Source: Halarsenatibacter sp964630835
GTDB lineage: Bacteria; Bacillota; Halanaerobiia; Halanaerobiales; Halarsenatibacteraceae
Assembly: GCA_964630835.1 (NCBI GenBank)
Contig: CAZVZM010000011.1
Coordinates: 1 to 46,758, forward strand
DNA: 46,758 nucleotides
Reading direction: 5' to 3'
Shown: one piece after another, positions 23,727 to 31,775 of the stretch
Position numbering within the stretch: position 1 is the first letter of the stretch
How the letters are laid out: each line of letters starts with the position of its first letter
Program-made: the position numbers and the translations under genes
Notes under the pieces: generated by a model
What the model was told of the DNA's origin: nothing
The model's input: only the letters and a program-made list of their open reading frames with translations
Databases searched by the model: none

Positions 23727-25019
23727 ATGAATGAGGAATTTTTGAAGCTTGCTAAATTAAGGGGACTCCATAATAAAATTACAAACTGGTTTTCTGGACT
23801 TGAGGTGGAAAAGGAGGAAGTTTCCACAAATAAAGCTTCCGGAAGGGTGCTCGGCAGGGATGTTTTTGTGCCCGAGGACCTTCCTCCCTTTACACGCTCG
23901 GCAGTGGATGGTTATGCCGTTAAGGCAGAAGATACTTTCGGAGCCGGTGAATCTCATCCTGCCTATTTTAATGTAAAATATGAGGTGAAGATGGGGGAGG
24001 AGCCAGATTTTGTTCTTCAGCAGGGGGAAGCTGCAGAAATAGCGACGGGTGCCATGCTCCCGGAAGGGGCTGACAGCTGTATAATGGTGGAACACACAGA
24101 AATGATCGCAGGAAGTAAACTTGAAGTTTATAGAGATATCGCTGTCGGCGAAAATGTCATAAATCGCGGTGATGACGTCCATAAAGGAGATAAACTTCTT
24201 TCTCGGGGGAGGATAATTTCTCCTCAGGATATAGGAGCGCTATCAGGTCTGGGTATTGTGAAGATAGAGGTATATGCCAAACCCACCGCTTCCATTCTTG
24301 CCACCGGAGATGAGGTGATCCCGCCTGAGGCGGAGAAAAAACGAGGACAGATCAGGGATATAAACACACCTGCACTGTCTTCACTTTTCAGCTCATGGGG
24401 TTTTAATATCAGGTCGGATAGTATTATTCCTGACAGAGAAGAAGCACTTCAAAATACAATTGGAGAGCATCTTGATAGCGACTTAATTGTGATCTCCGGG
24501 GGCAGCTCCGTTGGTCAGAGAGATTTTACCCTGAAGGTTATTGATAAGCTGGGCGAACCCGGGGTGCTGCTGCACGGGCTGGCGGTAAAGCCTGGAAAAC
24601 CCACCATTTTAGGACTCGTAAAATCCACTCCTGTAATTGGGCTGCCTGGCAATCCTGCATCTGCCTGGATTGTTAGCTGTTTGCTTGTCCCGGTTTTGCT
24701 CGACATTCTGCAAAATAGAGAGCCCATGAAGTCATTGGCCGGACGACCGGAAGGGATCAGCAGGCGGCTTTCGCGCAGGATAAATTCAGCCAGAGGTAGA
24801 GACGAGTTTATACCCGTAAAGCTGGAAGATGGAGATGAAGCTGTTCCCATTCCAGGAAAGTCCAACCTTATTACCACACTGGTTGAAGCCGAAGGCTTAA
24901 TTCATATACCTGCCAAAAGTGAGGGGCTGGATAAAGATGAAATAGTGGAAGTTTTTTCTCTCAGTTCTCGCAGAGGACTTCCCGGCATCAGGGGGGATAA
25001 TGAAGATGACAGAAGATAA
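23727..25019 (+). CDS. moeA: Molybdopterin molybdenumtransferase MoeA
   Basis: A 430-residue protein that inserts molybdate or tungstate into adenylylated molybdopterin. It shows PPFTRSAVDGYAV near the N-terminus, KPTASILATGDEVI at the start of the MoCF-binding domain, VISGGSSVGQRDF, VKPGKPTILG and IGLPGNPASAW, then a MoeA C-terminal domain. Length is standard. The ribosome binding site is weak (GGCAGGG). Its 3' end overlaps the next moeA-type gene by 20 nt. Two moeA genes in one operon are often seen in organisms using tungsten or both metals, where the paralogues may prefer different metals; that preference is inferred here. Confidence 0.94.
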   Translation: MNEEFLKLAKLRGLHNKITNWFSGLEVEKEEVSTNKASGRVLGRDVFVPEDLPPFTRSAVDGYAVKAEDTFGAGESHPAYFNVKYEVKMGEEPDFVLQQGEAAEIATGAMLPEGADSCIMVEHTEMIAGSKLEVYRDIAVGENVINRGDDVHKGDKLLSRGRIISPQDIGALSGLGIVKIEVYAKPTASILATGDEVIPPEAEKKRGQIRDINTPALSSLFSSWGFNIRSDSIIPDREEALQNTIGEHLDSDLIVISGGSSVGQRDFTLKVIDKLGEPGVLLHGLAVKPGKPTILGLVKSTPVIGLPGNPASAWIVSCLLVPVLLDILQNREPMKSLAGRPEGISRRLSRRINSARGRDEFIPVKLEDGDEAVPIPGKSNLITTLVEAEGLIHIPAKSEGLDKDEIVEVFSLSSRRGLPGIRGDNEDDRR

Positions 25020-26964
25020 ACAGAGAAATATATATTTAAACAAGAAATCTTTGAAAGAAGCCAGAGAGCGCTGGTGGGAGCTGCTTAAATGCTGCAGGCT
25101 TACACCTGAGATAATAAATACTGCTGAGGCTGCAGGAAGGATTTCTGCCGGTCAGGTTAGGGCATCCCGATCCTCTCCTCATTTTTATGCCGCCGCTATG
25201 GATGGTTATGCCCTGAGAGCGGAGGATACACGAGGCATTAATGAAAGAAATCCAGGGAAATTTAGGGTTCCGGATGAAGCGGTAGAAATAAACACGGGAG
25301 AACCAGTGCCGGCATCTTTTAATGCTGTAATAAAAATCGAAGATGTTGAGCAAAAAGATGAAAATAAGATAAGTATTTTTAAAAGCCTTCCTCCCTGGCA
25401 CAATGTGCGCTCAATAGGTGAGAGCATACTTCAGGGAGAACAGATTTTGTGCACCGGGGAAAAAATTTCTGCTGAACATGTTGGAGCTCTGCTGGAAGCA
25501 GGCATTGAAAATGTAGAGGTCTTTAGTGCTCCAGCGTTGAGTATAGTACCCACAGGGGATGAAATTGTATCCCCATCCAGAGACCCGAAGAGAGGAGAAA
25601 TGGTTGAATTTAACTCTGCTATGATTTCAGCTCGCAGCAGCGATCTGCTCTCTGAGTTGAAAATCTTCGATATATGTCCCGATGATCCGGATAAATTAAA
25701 AGAGAATTTAAGCAGGGCTGCAAAAATGAATGATATAGTTGCAGTGATTGCTGGTTCTTCTGCCGGAGACAGAGATTATACTGCAGATGTGCTGGAGGAG
25801 CTGGGAGAAGTTATTGTCCATGGAGTCAATATAATGCCAGGAAAGCCGGTGCTGCTGGGGAAAATTGATTCTGTACCGGTCATCGGTCTTCCCGGGTATC
25901 CAGTATCGTGCCTGCTCGTTTACGATCTTTTTCTTAATCCTGCCCTTAAAATTTTGCAGGGGAAATCATTTCAGCATGATGAAGAGTGGCCTGTGGAGGT
26001 AAAAAGAAAAATAAGTTCTGCTCCTGGAAGGGAAGAATTTATCAGGGTTAACTTAAAATACGAGGGAGAGGATGAGAGTGAGCGTTTTACAGCAGTGCCA
26101 CGCCGGCGGGGATCTGCAGTTATGAAATCCATGCTGCAGGCCGATGGATACCTGAGAATCCCCTCAGATCGCGAGGGGCTTTCACCCGGAGAAAGAGCCC
26201 GGGTTATCCCCTTCAAAAAGCGCAGTGAAATCATCGATAAAGGACTTCTTTTGATAGGAAGCAATGATCCCGCCCTTGAAGAACTGAGAGAATTGATGTT
26301 TCGCCAGGAAAAGATTGATCTCAAATTGCAGAGCCGGGGAAGTCAGGCCGGGATACATTCTCTTTTAAGGAAAGAAGCCGATATTACTGCTTCTCATCTT
26401 TTGGATCCTGAGACCGGGGAGTATAATATTCCTTATCTTGAGGAAACGGCTGACAGCTCATATTCCTTGCTCACAATGGCGCATCGCTGGCAGGGTTTCA
26501 TTTTTAGGAAAGATTCATCTGCCAGAGATATGGAGGATCTGGAGGATCTGGCTTCTTCAGATCTGGTTTTTATTAACAGGCAGCGCGGTGCTGGAACCAG
26601 AATACTTCTGGATTATAAACTCTCTCAACAAGGGATTACTCCTGCAGATATAGAAGGATATAAAAGGGAAGAATACACGCATGCAGCTGTAGCGCAGGCT
26701 GTTTCCAGTGGATCAGCTGATGTAGCGCTGGGAATTAGTGCAGCAGCAGATGCTTTTTCTCTGGAATTTACTCCTCTCTTTCAGGAGAGATTTGAGCTAA
26801 TATTTGATAATGAAGTTGATAATAACAGAAAAATTTCTGTCCTCATTGAAAAAGTAAAATCTCAAGAGTTTGTTGATAAGCTTAAAAAGATGGAGGGTTA
26901 TGAGGTGAATGAAACCGGCCGCCTGAGAAATTATGCCCCGGACAAAAGAGGTGAATACTCATGA
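25000..26964 (+). CDS. MoeA fused to a periplasmic-binding-protein-like domain
   Basis: A 654-residue protein. Residues 1 to about 410 are MoeA: AAAMDGYALRAEDT, PALSIVPTGDEIVSPS, AVIAGSSAGDRDYT, MPGKPVLLGK and IGLPGYPVSCLL. Note AGSSAG in place of the SGG(S/V)S seen in the first MoeA. Residues about 420-640 form a PBP-like domain (LIGSNDPALEEL, SQAGIHSLLRKEADITASHL, FINRQRGAGTRILLDY, AVAQAVSSGSADVALGI), as in ModE/LysR-type effector domains and in MoeA-PBP proteins of archaea and clostridia. The domain may bind the oxyanion or cofactor and has no signal peptide. It overlaps the preceding moeA, and its stop overlaps the moaA start by 4 nt. Confidence 0.92.
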   Translation: MKMTEDKQRNIYLNKKSLKEARERWWELLKCCRLTPEIINTAEAAGRISAGQVRASRSSPHFYAAAMDGYALRAEDTRGINERNPGKFRVPDEAVEINTGEPVPASFNAVIKIEDVEQKDENKISIFKSLPPWHNVRSIGESILQGEQILCTGEKISAEHVGALLEAGIENVEVFSAPALSIVPTGDEIVSPSRDPKRGEMVEFNSAMISARSSDLLSELKIFDICPDDPDKLKENLSRAAKMNDIVAVIAGSSAGDRDYTADVLEELGEVIVHGVNIMPGKPVLLGKIDSVPVIGLPGYPVSCLLVYDLFLNPALKILQGKSFQHDEEWPVEVKRKISSAPGREEFIRVNLKYEGEDESERFTAVPRRRGSAVMKSMLQADGYLRIPSDREGLSPGERARVIPFKKRSEIIDKGLLLIGSNDPALEELRELMFRQEKIDLKLQSRGSQAGIHSLLRKEADITASHLLDPETGEYNIPYLEETADSSYSLLTMAHRWQGFIFRKDSSARDMEDLEDLASSDLVFINRQRGAGTRILLDYKLSQQGITPADIEGYKREEYTHAAVAQAVSSGSADVALGISAAADAFSLEFTPLFQERFELIFDNEVDNNRKISVLIEKVKSQEFVDKLKKMEGYEVNETGRLRNYAPDKRGEYS

Positions 26965-27956
26965 CACTCAGGGCTGGATGTGATAGAATAATAGACTATA
27001 TGAGAATTTCCGTGACCGATCGCTGTAATTTTCGCTGCCGCTACTGCATGCCGGCGGAGGGGATCGAGTGTAAACCGCGTGAGGAGATATTAAGCTATGA
27101 AGATATCATAAAAGTAGCCAGGATTTCCGCAGAGGAAGGAATTACAAGTTTTCGGCTCACCGGTGGAGAACCTCTGACCAGAAAGGGCATTGATAGCCTC
27201 ATATCTGCTCTTGCAGATTTGCCTGGCTGCGAAGAGGTTACTATGACTACAAACGGATATCTTCTGGAAAAAAAAGCTGAAAAACTGGCCGAAGCAGGGT
27301 TGTCCCGTGTTAATGTGAGCCTGGACACGCTCAGTCGGGAAAAGTTTGCTAAAATCACCAGAGTTGATGGTTTTGATGAAGTGATGCAGGGTATTTCGGC
27401 TGCAGAAGAGGCCGGACTCAAACCGGTAAAAATTAATGTGGTGGTAATGGATGGTATTAACGATGAAGAGATAATTGATTTTGTGTGTTTTGCCAGAGAT
27501 GAAAATCTGCACGTGCGTTTTATAGAATATATGCCTTTTTATGAGATAGGCTGTAAGGACTGCGACTCCGATGAAAGCAGAACTGTATCTCTCAACAGAG
27601 TAAAACAGCAGATAAACAAAAAATTTACTCTTATTCCACAGAATGACACCGCAGGCCGGGGGCCTGCAGAGGTCTTCAGTTTTCAGGGGAGTTCGGGTTT
27701 AATAGGGTTTATATCACCTGTTAGCGGGAGCATATGTGCCGGATGCAATCGGTTTCGTTTAACAGCAGACGGCTATCTGCGTCCCTGTCTGGCCCGGGAG
27801 GAGGAAATAAATATTTTTCGGGATGGAAAACTTTTCGATGAAGAAGAAATAAGAGCTGCTTTATATGTGGCGGCCCGGGAAAAGCCCGAAAGAGGCTTTG
27901 AAAAAAAATCCGGTGCTGAAAACTGCAGGCGTAATATGTCTCAAATAGGAGGGTGA
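26961..27956 (+). CDS. moaA: GTP 3',8-cyclase MoaA
   Basis: A radical SAM enzyme making 3',8-cyclo-GTP, the first step of pyranopterin synthesis. The N-terminal cluster motif CNFRCRYC is at about residues 18-25, followed by FRLTGGEPL. The C-terminal second 4Fe-4S cluster is bound by CAGCNRFR and a Cys after GYLRPC. The protein ends in the conserved Gly-Gly tail needed for activity (SQIGG). Length of 331 is normal. The ATG overlaps the preceding gene's stop as ATGA. MoaC follows after 3 nt. Confidence 0.96.
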   Translation: MTLRAGCDRIIDYMRISVTDRCNFRCRYCMPAEGIECKPREEILSYEDIIKVARISAEEGITSFRLTGGEPLTRKGIDSLISALADLPGCEEVTMTTNGYLLEKKAEKLAEAGLSRVNVSLDTLSREKFAKITRVDGFDEVMQGISAAEEAGLKPVKINVVVMDGINDEEIIDFVCFARDENLHVRFIEYMPFYEIGCKDCDSDESRTVSLNRVKQQINKKFTLIPQNDTAGRGPAEVFSFQGSSGLIGFISPVSGSICAGCNRFRLTADGYLRPCLAREEEINIFRDGKLFDEEEIRAALYVAAREKPERGFEKKSGAENCRRNMSQIGG

Positions 27957-27959
27957 ATC

Positions 27960-28931
27960 TTGTCAGAAGATAATTTAACCCATGTCGACTCTCAGGGCAA
28001 AGTAAATATGGTGGATATAGGTGATAAAAATCCAACGCGCAGAGAGGCCGTGGCCGCCGGCTGCATAACAATGCATGAAAATACGCTGGACAAAATCAAA
28101 TCTTCTGAAATTAAAAAAGGACCGGTGCTGGAGACGGCGCGCCTGGCAGGAATTATGGCTGCAAAAAAGACTCCTGACCTTATACCGCTCTGTCATAATA
28201 TTAATCTCTCTGGAGTTGAGATACAATTTGAAATTATCGGCTCTAACAGGCTTCGCATAATATGCTCTGCCAGCACCAGAGCTTCCACGGGGGTAGAAAT
28301 GGAAGCTCTTCAGGGAACTGCAGCAGCGGCCTTAACAGTTTATGACATGTGCAAAGCTGTCGATCGCGAAATGATTTTAGAAGACATCAGGTTGCTTAAG
28401 AAAACCGGCGGGAAATCTGGCGTATTTGAAAGGTCTCCGGCACAAAAAATAGGAGAAATAGTAGCAGTGGCTCTCAGCAAAGAAAAGGGTACCACAAAAA
28501 AGTCAGTTCCCCGGGTGGAGTTAAAACCCGAGCACGGAGTCTCTGGCGATGCTCATGCCGGCGACTGGCACAGGCAGGTGAGCCTTCTGGCCGAAGAGAG
28601 CATAGAGCTAATGGAAGAAAATCTGGACAGAAGCGATTTTCAGCCTGGATTTGGCGACTTTGCCGAAAATATTGCTACCAGAGGAATACAGCTGCACAAG
28701 CTTAATCCGGGAGATAAACTTCACCTGGGCCGGAAAGCTGTCATAGAAGTTACCCAGATTGGCAAGGAATGTCATTCCGGCTGTGAAATAGCCCAAAAAG
28801 TGGGCAGGTGTATAATGCCTGAAAGAGGAATTTTTGCCCGGGTTTTACAATCGGGTGTGGTCAGGCCGGGAGATAATATTTATCTGGAAAAGGGTGAGTG
28901 CAATGAAGACAGCGATTGTAGTCATAAGTGA
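27960..28931 (+). CDS. moaC: Cyclic pyranopterin monophosphate synthase MoaC fused to a MOSC domain
   Basis: A 323-residue fusion. Residues 1 to about 160 are MoaC, with MVDIGDKNPTRREAVAAG, TPDLIPLCHNI, GVEMEALQGTAAAALTVYDM and LLKKTGGKSG. This half turns 3',8-cyclo-GTP into cPMP. Residues about 165-318 form a MOSC domain: GDAHAGDWHRQVSLLAEES, GDFAENI, and CHSGCEI carrying the sulfur-relay Cys. MOSC domains are used for sulfur transfer to, or handling of, molybdenum cofactors. It starts at TTG with AGGAGGG upstream. Its end overlaps the mogA-type gene by 29 nt. The fusion puts an early cofactor step next to a late one. Confidence 0.9.
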   Translation: MSEDNLTHVDSQGKVNMVDIGDKNPTRREAVAAGCITMHENTLDKIKSSEIKKGPVLETARLAGIMAAKKTPDLIPLCHNINLSGVEIQFEIIGSNRLRIICSASTRASTGVEMEALQGTAAAALTVYDMCKAVDREMILEDIRLLKKTGGKSGVFERSPAQKIGEIVAVALSKEKGTTKKSVPRVELKPEHGVSGDAHAGDWHRQVSLLAEESIELMEENLDRSDFQPGFGDFAENIATRGIQLHKLNPGDKLHLGRKAVIEVTQIGKECHSGCEIAQKVGRCIMPERGIFARVLQSGVVRPGDNIYLEKGECNEDSDCSHK

Positions 28932-29382
28932 TAAGAGCTCTGCGGGTAAAAGAGAAGACGACAGCGGTCCTGCAATCCGGGAATTCATTGAGGAGGCAGG
29001 AGGTTCTGTAGAAGCCTATAAAATAATTCCTGATGACAAAAAAAAGATCGTCTTTCTTCTTAAAAATCTTAGTGATAGAGCTTCCATTGATTTGATTTTG
29101 ACAAGCGGTGGAACAGGATTTGCTCCGCGAGATGTTACTCCCGAAGCTACGCTTGAAGCGGTGGAGAAAGAAGTGCCGGGTCTCCCGGAAAAAATGCGAA
29201 ATGATACATCTGAGTTTACTGAAATGGCATATTTATCCCGGGCCAGGGCCGGGATACGCAGGGAAACTTTGATAGTTAATCTACCCGGGAATCCTAAAGC
29301 AGTCAGACAGTGTCTGGATACAATAATCGATATTATTCCCCATGGCCTTGAAGTCCTTAAAGGAGAAGTCACCGAACACTAG
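28903..29382 (+). CDS. Molybdopterin adenylyltransferase (MogA/MoaB family)
   Basis: A 159-residue MoCF-binding protein that adenylylates molybdopterin ahead of metal insertion by MoeA. It starts MKTAIVVISDKSSAGKREDDSG. The signature TSGGTGFAPRDVTPEAT and the LPGNPKAVRQCLD segment are clear. The ATG at 28903, with AAAGGGTGAG before it, overlaps the MoaC-MOSC gene by 29 nt, so translation is probably coupled. MoaB and MogA cannot be told apart by eye. It is the last gene of the first cofactor transcript; a 311-base gap follows. Confidence 0.92.
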   Translation: MKTAIVVISDKSSAGKREDDSGPAIREFIEEAGGSVEAYKIIPDDKKKIVFLLKNLSDRASIDLILTSGGTGFAPRDVTPEATLEAVEKEVPGLPEKMRNDTSEFTEMAYLSRARAGIRRETLIVNLPGNPKAVRQCLDTIIDIIPHGLEVLKGEVTEH

Positions 29383-29693
29383 ACTGAGACAGAGGGAAAA
29401 TTTCAAGAGCAGGGAAATTAACTCCCGCCTGTAATTTATATTAAGATAGTGTTTAAAACTGGTATAAGCTTTATTTCACCTGAAGATATGAGGCGAAGTG
29501 ACACCAAAAATTTTTCGAGGCATAGATCTCGAGAAAGCAGCAGTATTTTTTGGCTGAAAATAAAATAAAGCCGGGGAATATTTCATGGGAGCATAGCCTC
29601 ATACCTTTCGGCAATAAAAACTATGAAATAGACCTTAAATATTAACAGTTGATAATGGGTAGAACCGCCACTTAAAGATTGGAGGATGTAATT
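29383..29693. repeat. 311-base gap with an intergenic repeat copy
   Basis: A repeat-family core lies at 29479-29525: TGAAGATATGAGGCGAAGTG then ACACCAAAAATTTTTCGAGG. I see no clear terminator or promoter. Transcription from the cofactor genes may continue into the oxidoreductase, or may start within this gap. Confidence 0.55.
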
Positions 29694-31499
29694 ATGTACG
29701 GCTGGATGGGCAAAATTCTGCAAATAAATTTAAATGATAGTTCCAGCCGGGTGATTTCTCCCTCCGGCAGCACGTTAAGGCAGTTTTTGGGAGGAAGAGG
29801 GCTGAGTGTAAAACTTCTCTGCGAAAAAATTTCCGCGCAAGTTGATCCCTATTCTCCGCAAAATTTGATTGTTATTGCAGCAGGTCCGCTTACCGCTACA
29901 GATGTGCCTACCACGGGCAGGATGGTGGTGGCCACAAAATCCCCTCTGACTGGCACGGTTTTCGATTCTAATGCGGGAGGGCATCTGGGCCCTGAACTTA
30001 AAGGAACAGGTTATGATGCAGTTATAATATCCGGCAAACTCCCGGAATTGAGCCGAATTATTATTGGAGAAGAAGGAGTTGAAATAGAAAGGTGTCCTGA
30101 ATTATCCGGCAGGGGAGTTTATACTACCTTCAGGAGCTTGGAAGAACAGGAAGGAAGAGGTCAACACATGATAATCGGACCTGCCGGCGAAAATAAAGTT
30201 CGATTTGCTTCAATATCTATCGATGGATCCCGCACTCTAGGCAGGGGTGGTTTGGGAGCTGTTCTGGGCAGTAAGAATATCAAAGCTGTTTCTTTCAGAG
30301 GCAATAAAAAACCTGAAGTGGCGAATAAACAGGAAGTCAGGGAGGTAAAAAATAAATCTGCCGCCTGGTTAAATGATAGCTCACTAACTTCGGAACGTTT
30401 AAATGAGCTCGGTACCGCTATGTTGATGAATCTGATCAATGAAGCTGGAGCTCTTCCCTCCTACAATTTTCAGTCGACCCGGTTTGCCAGGGCTGATCAG
30501 ATATCGGGAGAAAAACTGGCAGAGAAGGTTTCAAGTTCAGGTGGCAGCTGTTACAATTGCCCCATAGCGTGTTCCCGCAAAATTGCAGGGAGCAGCGGAG
30601 AACAATCAAGCCCGGAATACGAGTCACTCGGTTTGCTCGGAGCCAATCTGGGACTTGATGATCCCGAGCTGGTTACGGATCTTAATGATTTATGTGATGA
30701 CCTCGGTCTGGACACAATTTCAACGGGATCTGTTTTAGCCTGTCTCATGGAAATGGGAGAAAAAGAAATTCTCGACTGTGATTTAAGTTTTGGCAGCTCA
30801 GAAGGTGTAAAGGAGCTGATTAAAAAAATTGCTCGCAGAGAGGATTTAGGAGATGAAATGGCGGAAGGTTCACTCAGATTTGCCCGCAGTTACGATATTC
30901 CTGAACTGGCCATGCAGGTTAAAGGGCTGGATATACCTGCTTTTGATCCCAGAGGTTTAAAGGGGCAGGCTCTGGGATATATGACTTCAAACCGTGGAGC
31001 ATGTCATCTGCGTGCCAATATGATAACTTACGAATTACTGGGCTTTCCGGAGCAGGTGGACCGCTTTAGCGAGGAAGAAAAAGCCCCTCTGGTAAGCCAT
31101 CAGCAGGATTTAAATGCCATCCTGGATTCTCTGATTGTTTGTAAATTTACCTTATTTGCTCTTGCTGAAGGATTTTACAGGGATATGCTCGAGGCCGTAA
31201 CCGGACAAAGTTTATCTGAAAGAGAATTTTTCCAGATCGGGGAGAGAATCTGGAATCTGGAAAGGATTTTTAATCTTGCGGCAGGCTTTCGCAGAGAACA
31301 CGATACTCTGCCCGAGCGCTTTAAAAAAGAAAAGGGCAGCGGTCCTGCCAATGATAGCGTCGTAGTTGAAGAAAAAATGCTTTCGGAATATTATGAGGTG
31401 AGAGGGTGGAATCAGGAGGGCATTCCCCGCCGGAAGAAGCTGCGGCAATTAAACCTGGAAGAATTTCACCATATGCTGCCGGAGGTGGGGAGAAGGTGA
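29694..31499 (+). CDS. aor: Aldehyde ferredoxin oxidoreductase (tungstopterin enzyme)
   Basis: A 601-residue AOR-family enzyme, which oxidises aldehydes to acids with ferredoxin as acceptor, or runs in reverse. It begins GWMGKILQINL. Family blocks are AGPLTATDVPTTGR, DSNAGGHLGPELKGTGYDA and GRGGLGAVLGSKNIKAV for pterin binding, and DPRGLKGQALGYMTSNRGACH. The 4Fe-4S ligands are CYNCPIAC (CxxCxxxC) plus a distant Cys in LIVCKFT. Known members bind tungsten coordinated by two pterins. The ATG at 29694 has GGAGG 8 nt upstream. Its stop overlaps a MoaD-like gene by 4 nt. The preceding cofactor operon probably supplies its cofactor, and the Rnf complex could re-oxidise the ferredoxin. The natural aldehyde is unknown. 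Confidence 0.95.
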   Translation: MYGWMGKILQINLNDSSSRVISPSGSTLRQFLGGRGLSVKLLCEKISAQVDPYSPQNLIVIAAGPLTATDVPTTGRMVVATKSPLTGTVFDSNAGGHLGPELKGTGYDAVIISGKLPELSRIIIGEEGVEIERCPELSGRGVYTTFRSLEEQEGRGQHMIIGPAGENKVRFASISIDGSRTLGRGGLGAVLGSKNIKAVSFRGNKKPEVANKQEVREVKNKSAAWLNDSSLTSERLNELGTAMLMNLINEAGALPSYNFQSTRFARADQISGEKLAEKVSSSGGSCYNCPIACSRKIAGSSGEQSSPEYESLGLLGANLGLDDPELVTDLNDLCDDLGLDTISTGSVLACLMEMGEKEILDCDLSFGSSEGVKELIKKIARREDLGDEMAEGSLRFARSYDIPELAMQVKGLDIPAFDPRGLKGQALGYMTSNRGACHLRANMITYELLGFPEQVDRFSEEEKAPLVSHQQDLNAILDSLIVCKFTLFALAEGFYRDMLEAVTGQSLSEREFFQIGERIWNLERIFNLAAGFRREHDTLPERFKKEKGSGPANDSVVVEEKMLSEYYEVRGWNQEGIPRRKKLRQLNLEEFHHMLPEVGRR

Positions 31500-31762
31500 A
31501 ACAGGAGAAGGAAAATTCGGAACCAGAGAAAATATTGGTAAATTTATATGGAGGATTGGAGTCTTACAGTCCGGATGGTTCCCGCCGGGACAATATTTTA
31601 TCTGCGGACAGTGTGGAATGCACGGGAGATATTATTGATTTTTTTCAGATACCTTCAGATGAGATACAGGTAATATTAATAAATGGCAGGCATGCTGATA
31701 GAGATACCTCCGTGAAAGCAGGGGATGAAGTGAGTTTGTTTCCACTGGTTGGCGGAGGCTAA
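31496..31762 (+). CDS. moaD: MoaD/ThiS-like ubiquitin-fold sulfur carrier
   Basis: An 88-residue beta-grasp protein ending in LFPLVGGG. The C-terminal Gly-Gly is the site of thiocarboxylate formation in MoaD. ILINGRHADRDTSVKAGDEV is the typical strand-turn-strand before it. As the small subunit of molybdopterin synthase it would give sulfur for the dithiolene. The start is GTG with GGAGG upstream, overlapping the AOR stop by 4 nt. No moaE (large subunit) or moeB is present in the window. Linkage of moaD-like genes to aor genes is common, and it could be specific for the tungsten cofactor. Confidence 0.88.
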   Translation: MKQEKENSEPEKILVNLYGGLESYSPDGSRRDNILSADSVECTGDIIDFFQIPSDEIQVILINGRHADRDTSVKAGDEVSLFPLVGGG

Positions 31763-31775
31763 GGGGGGACATTTT

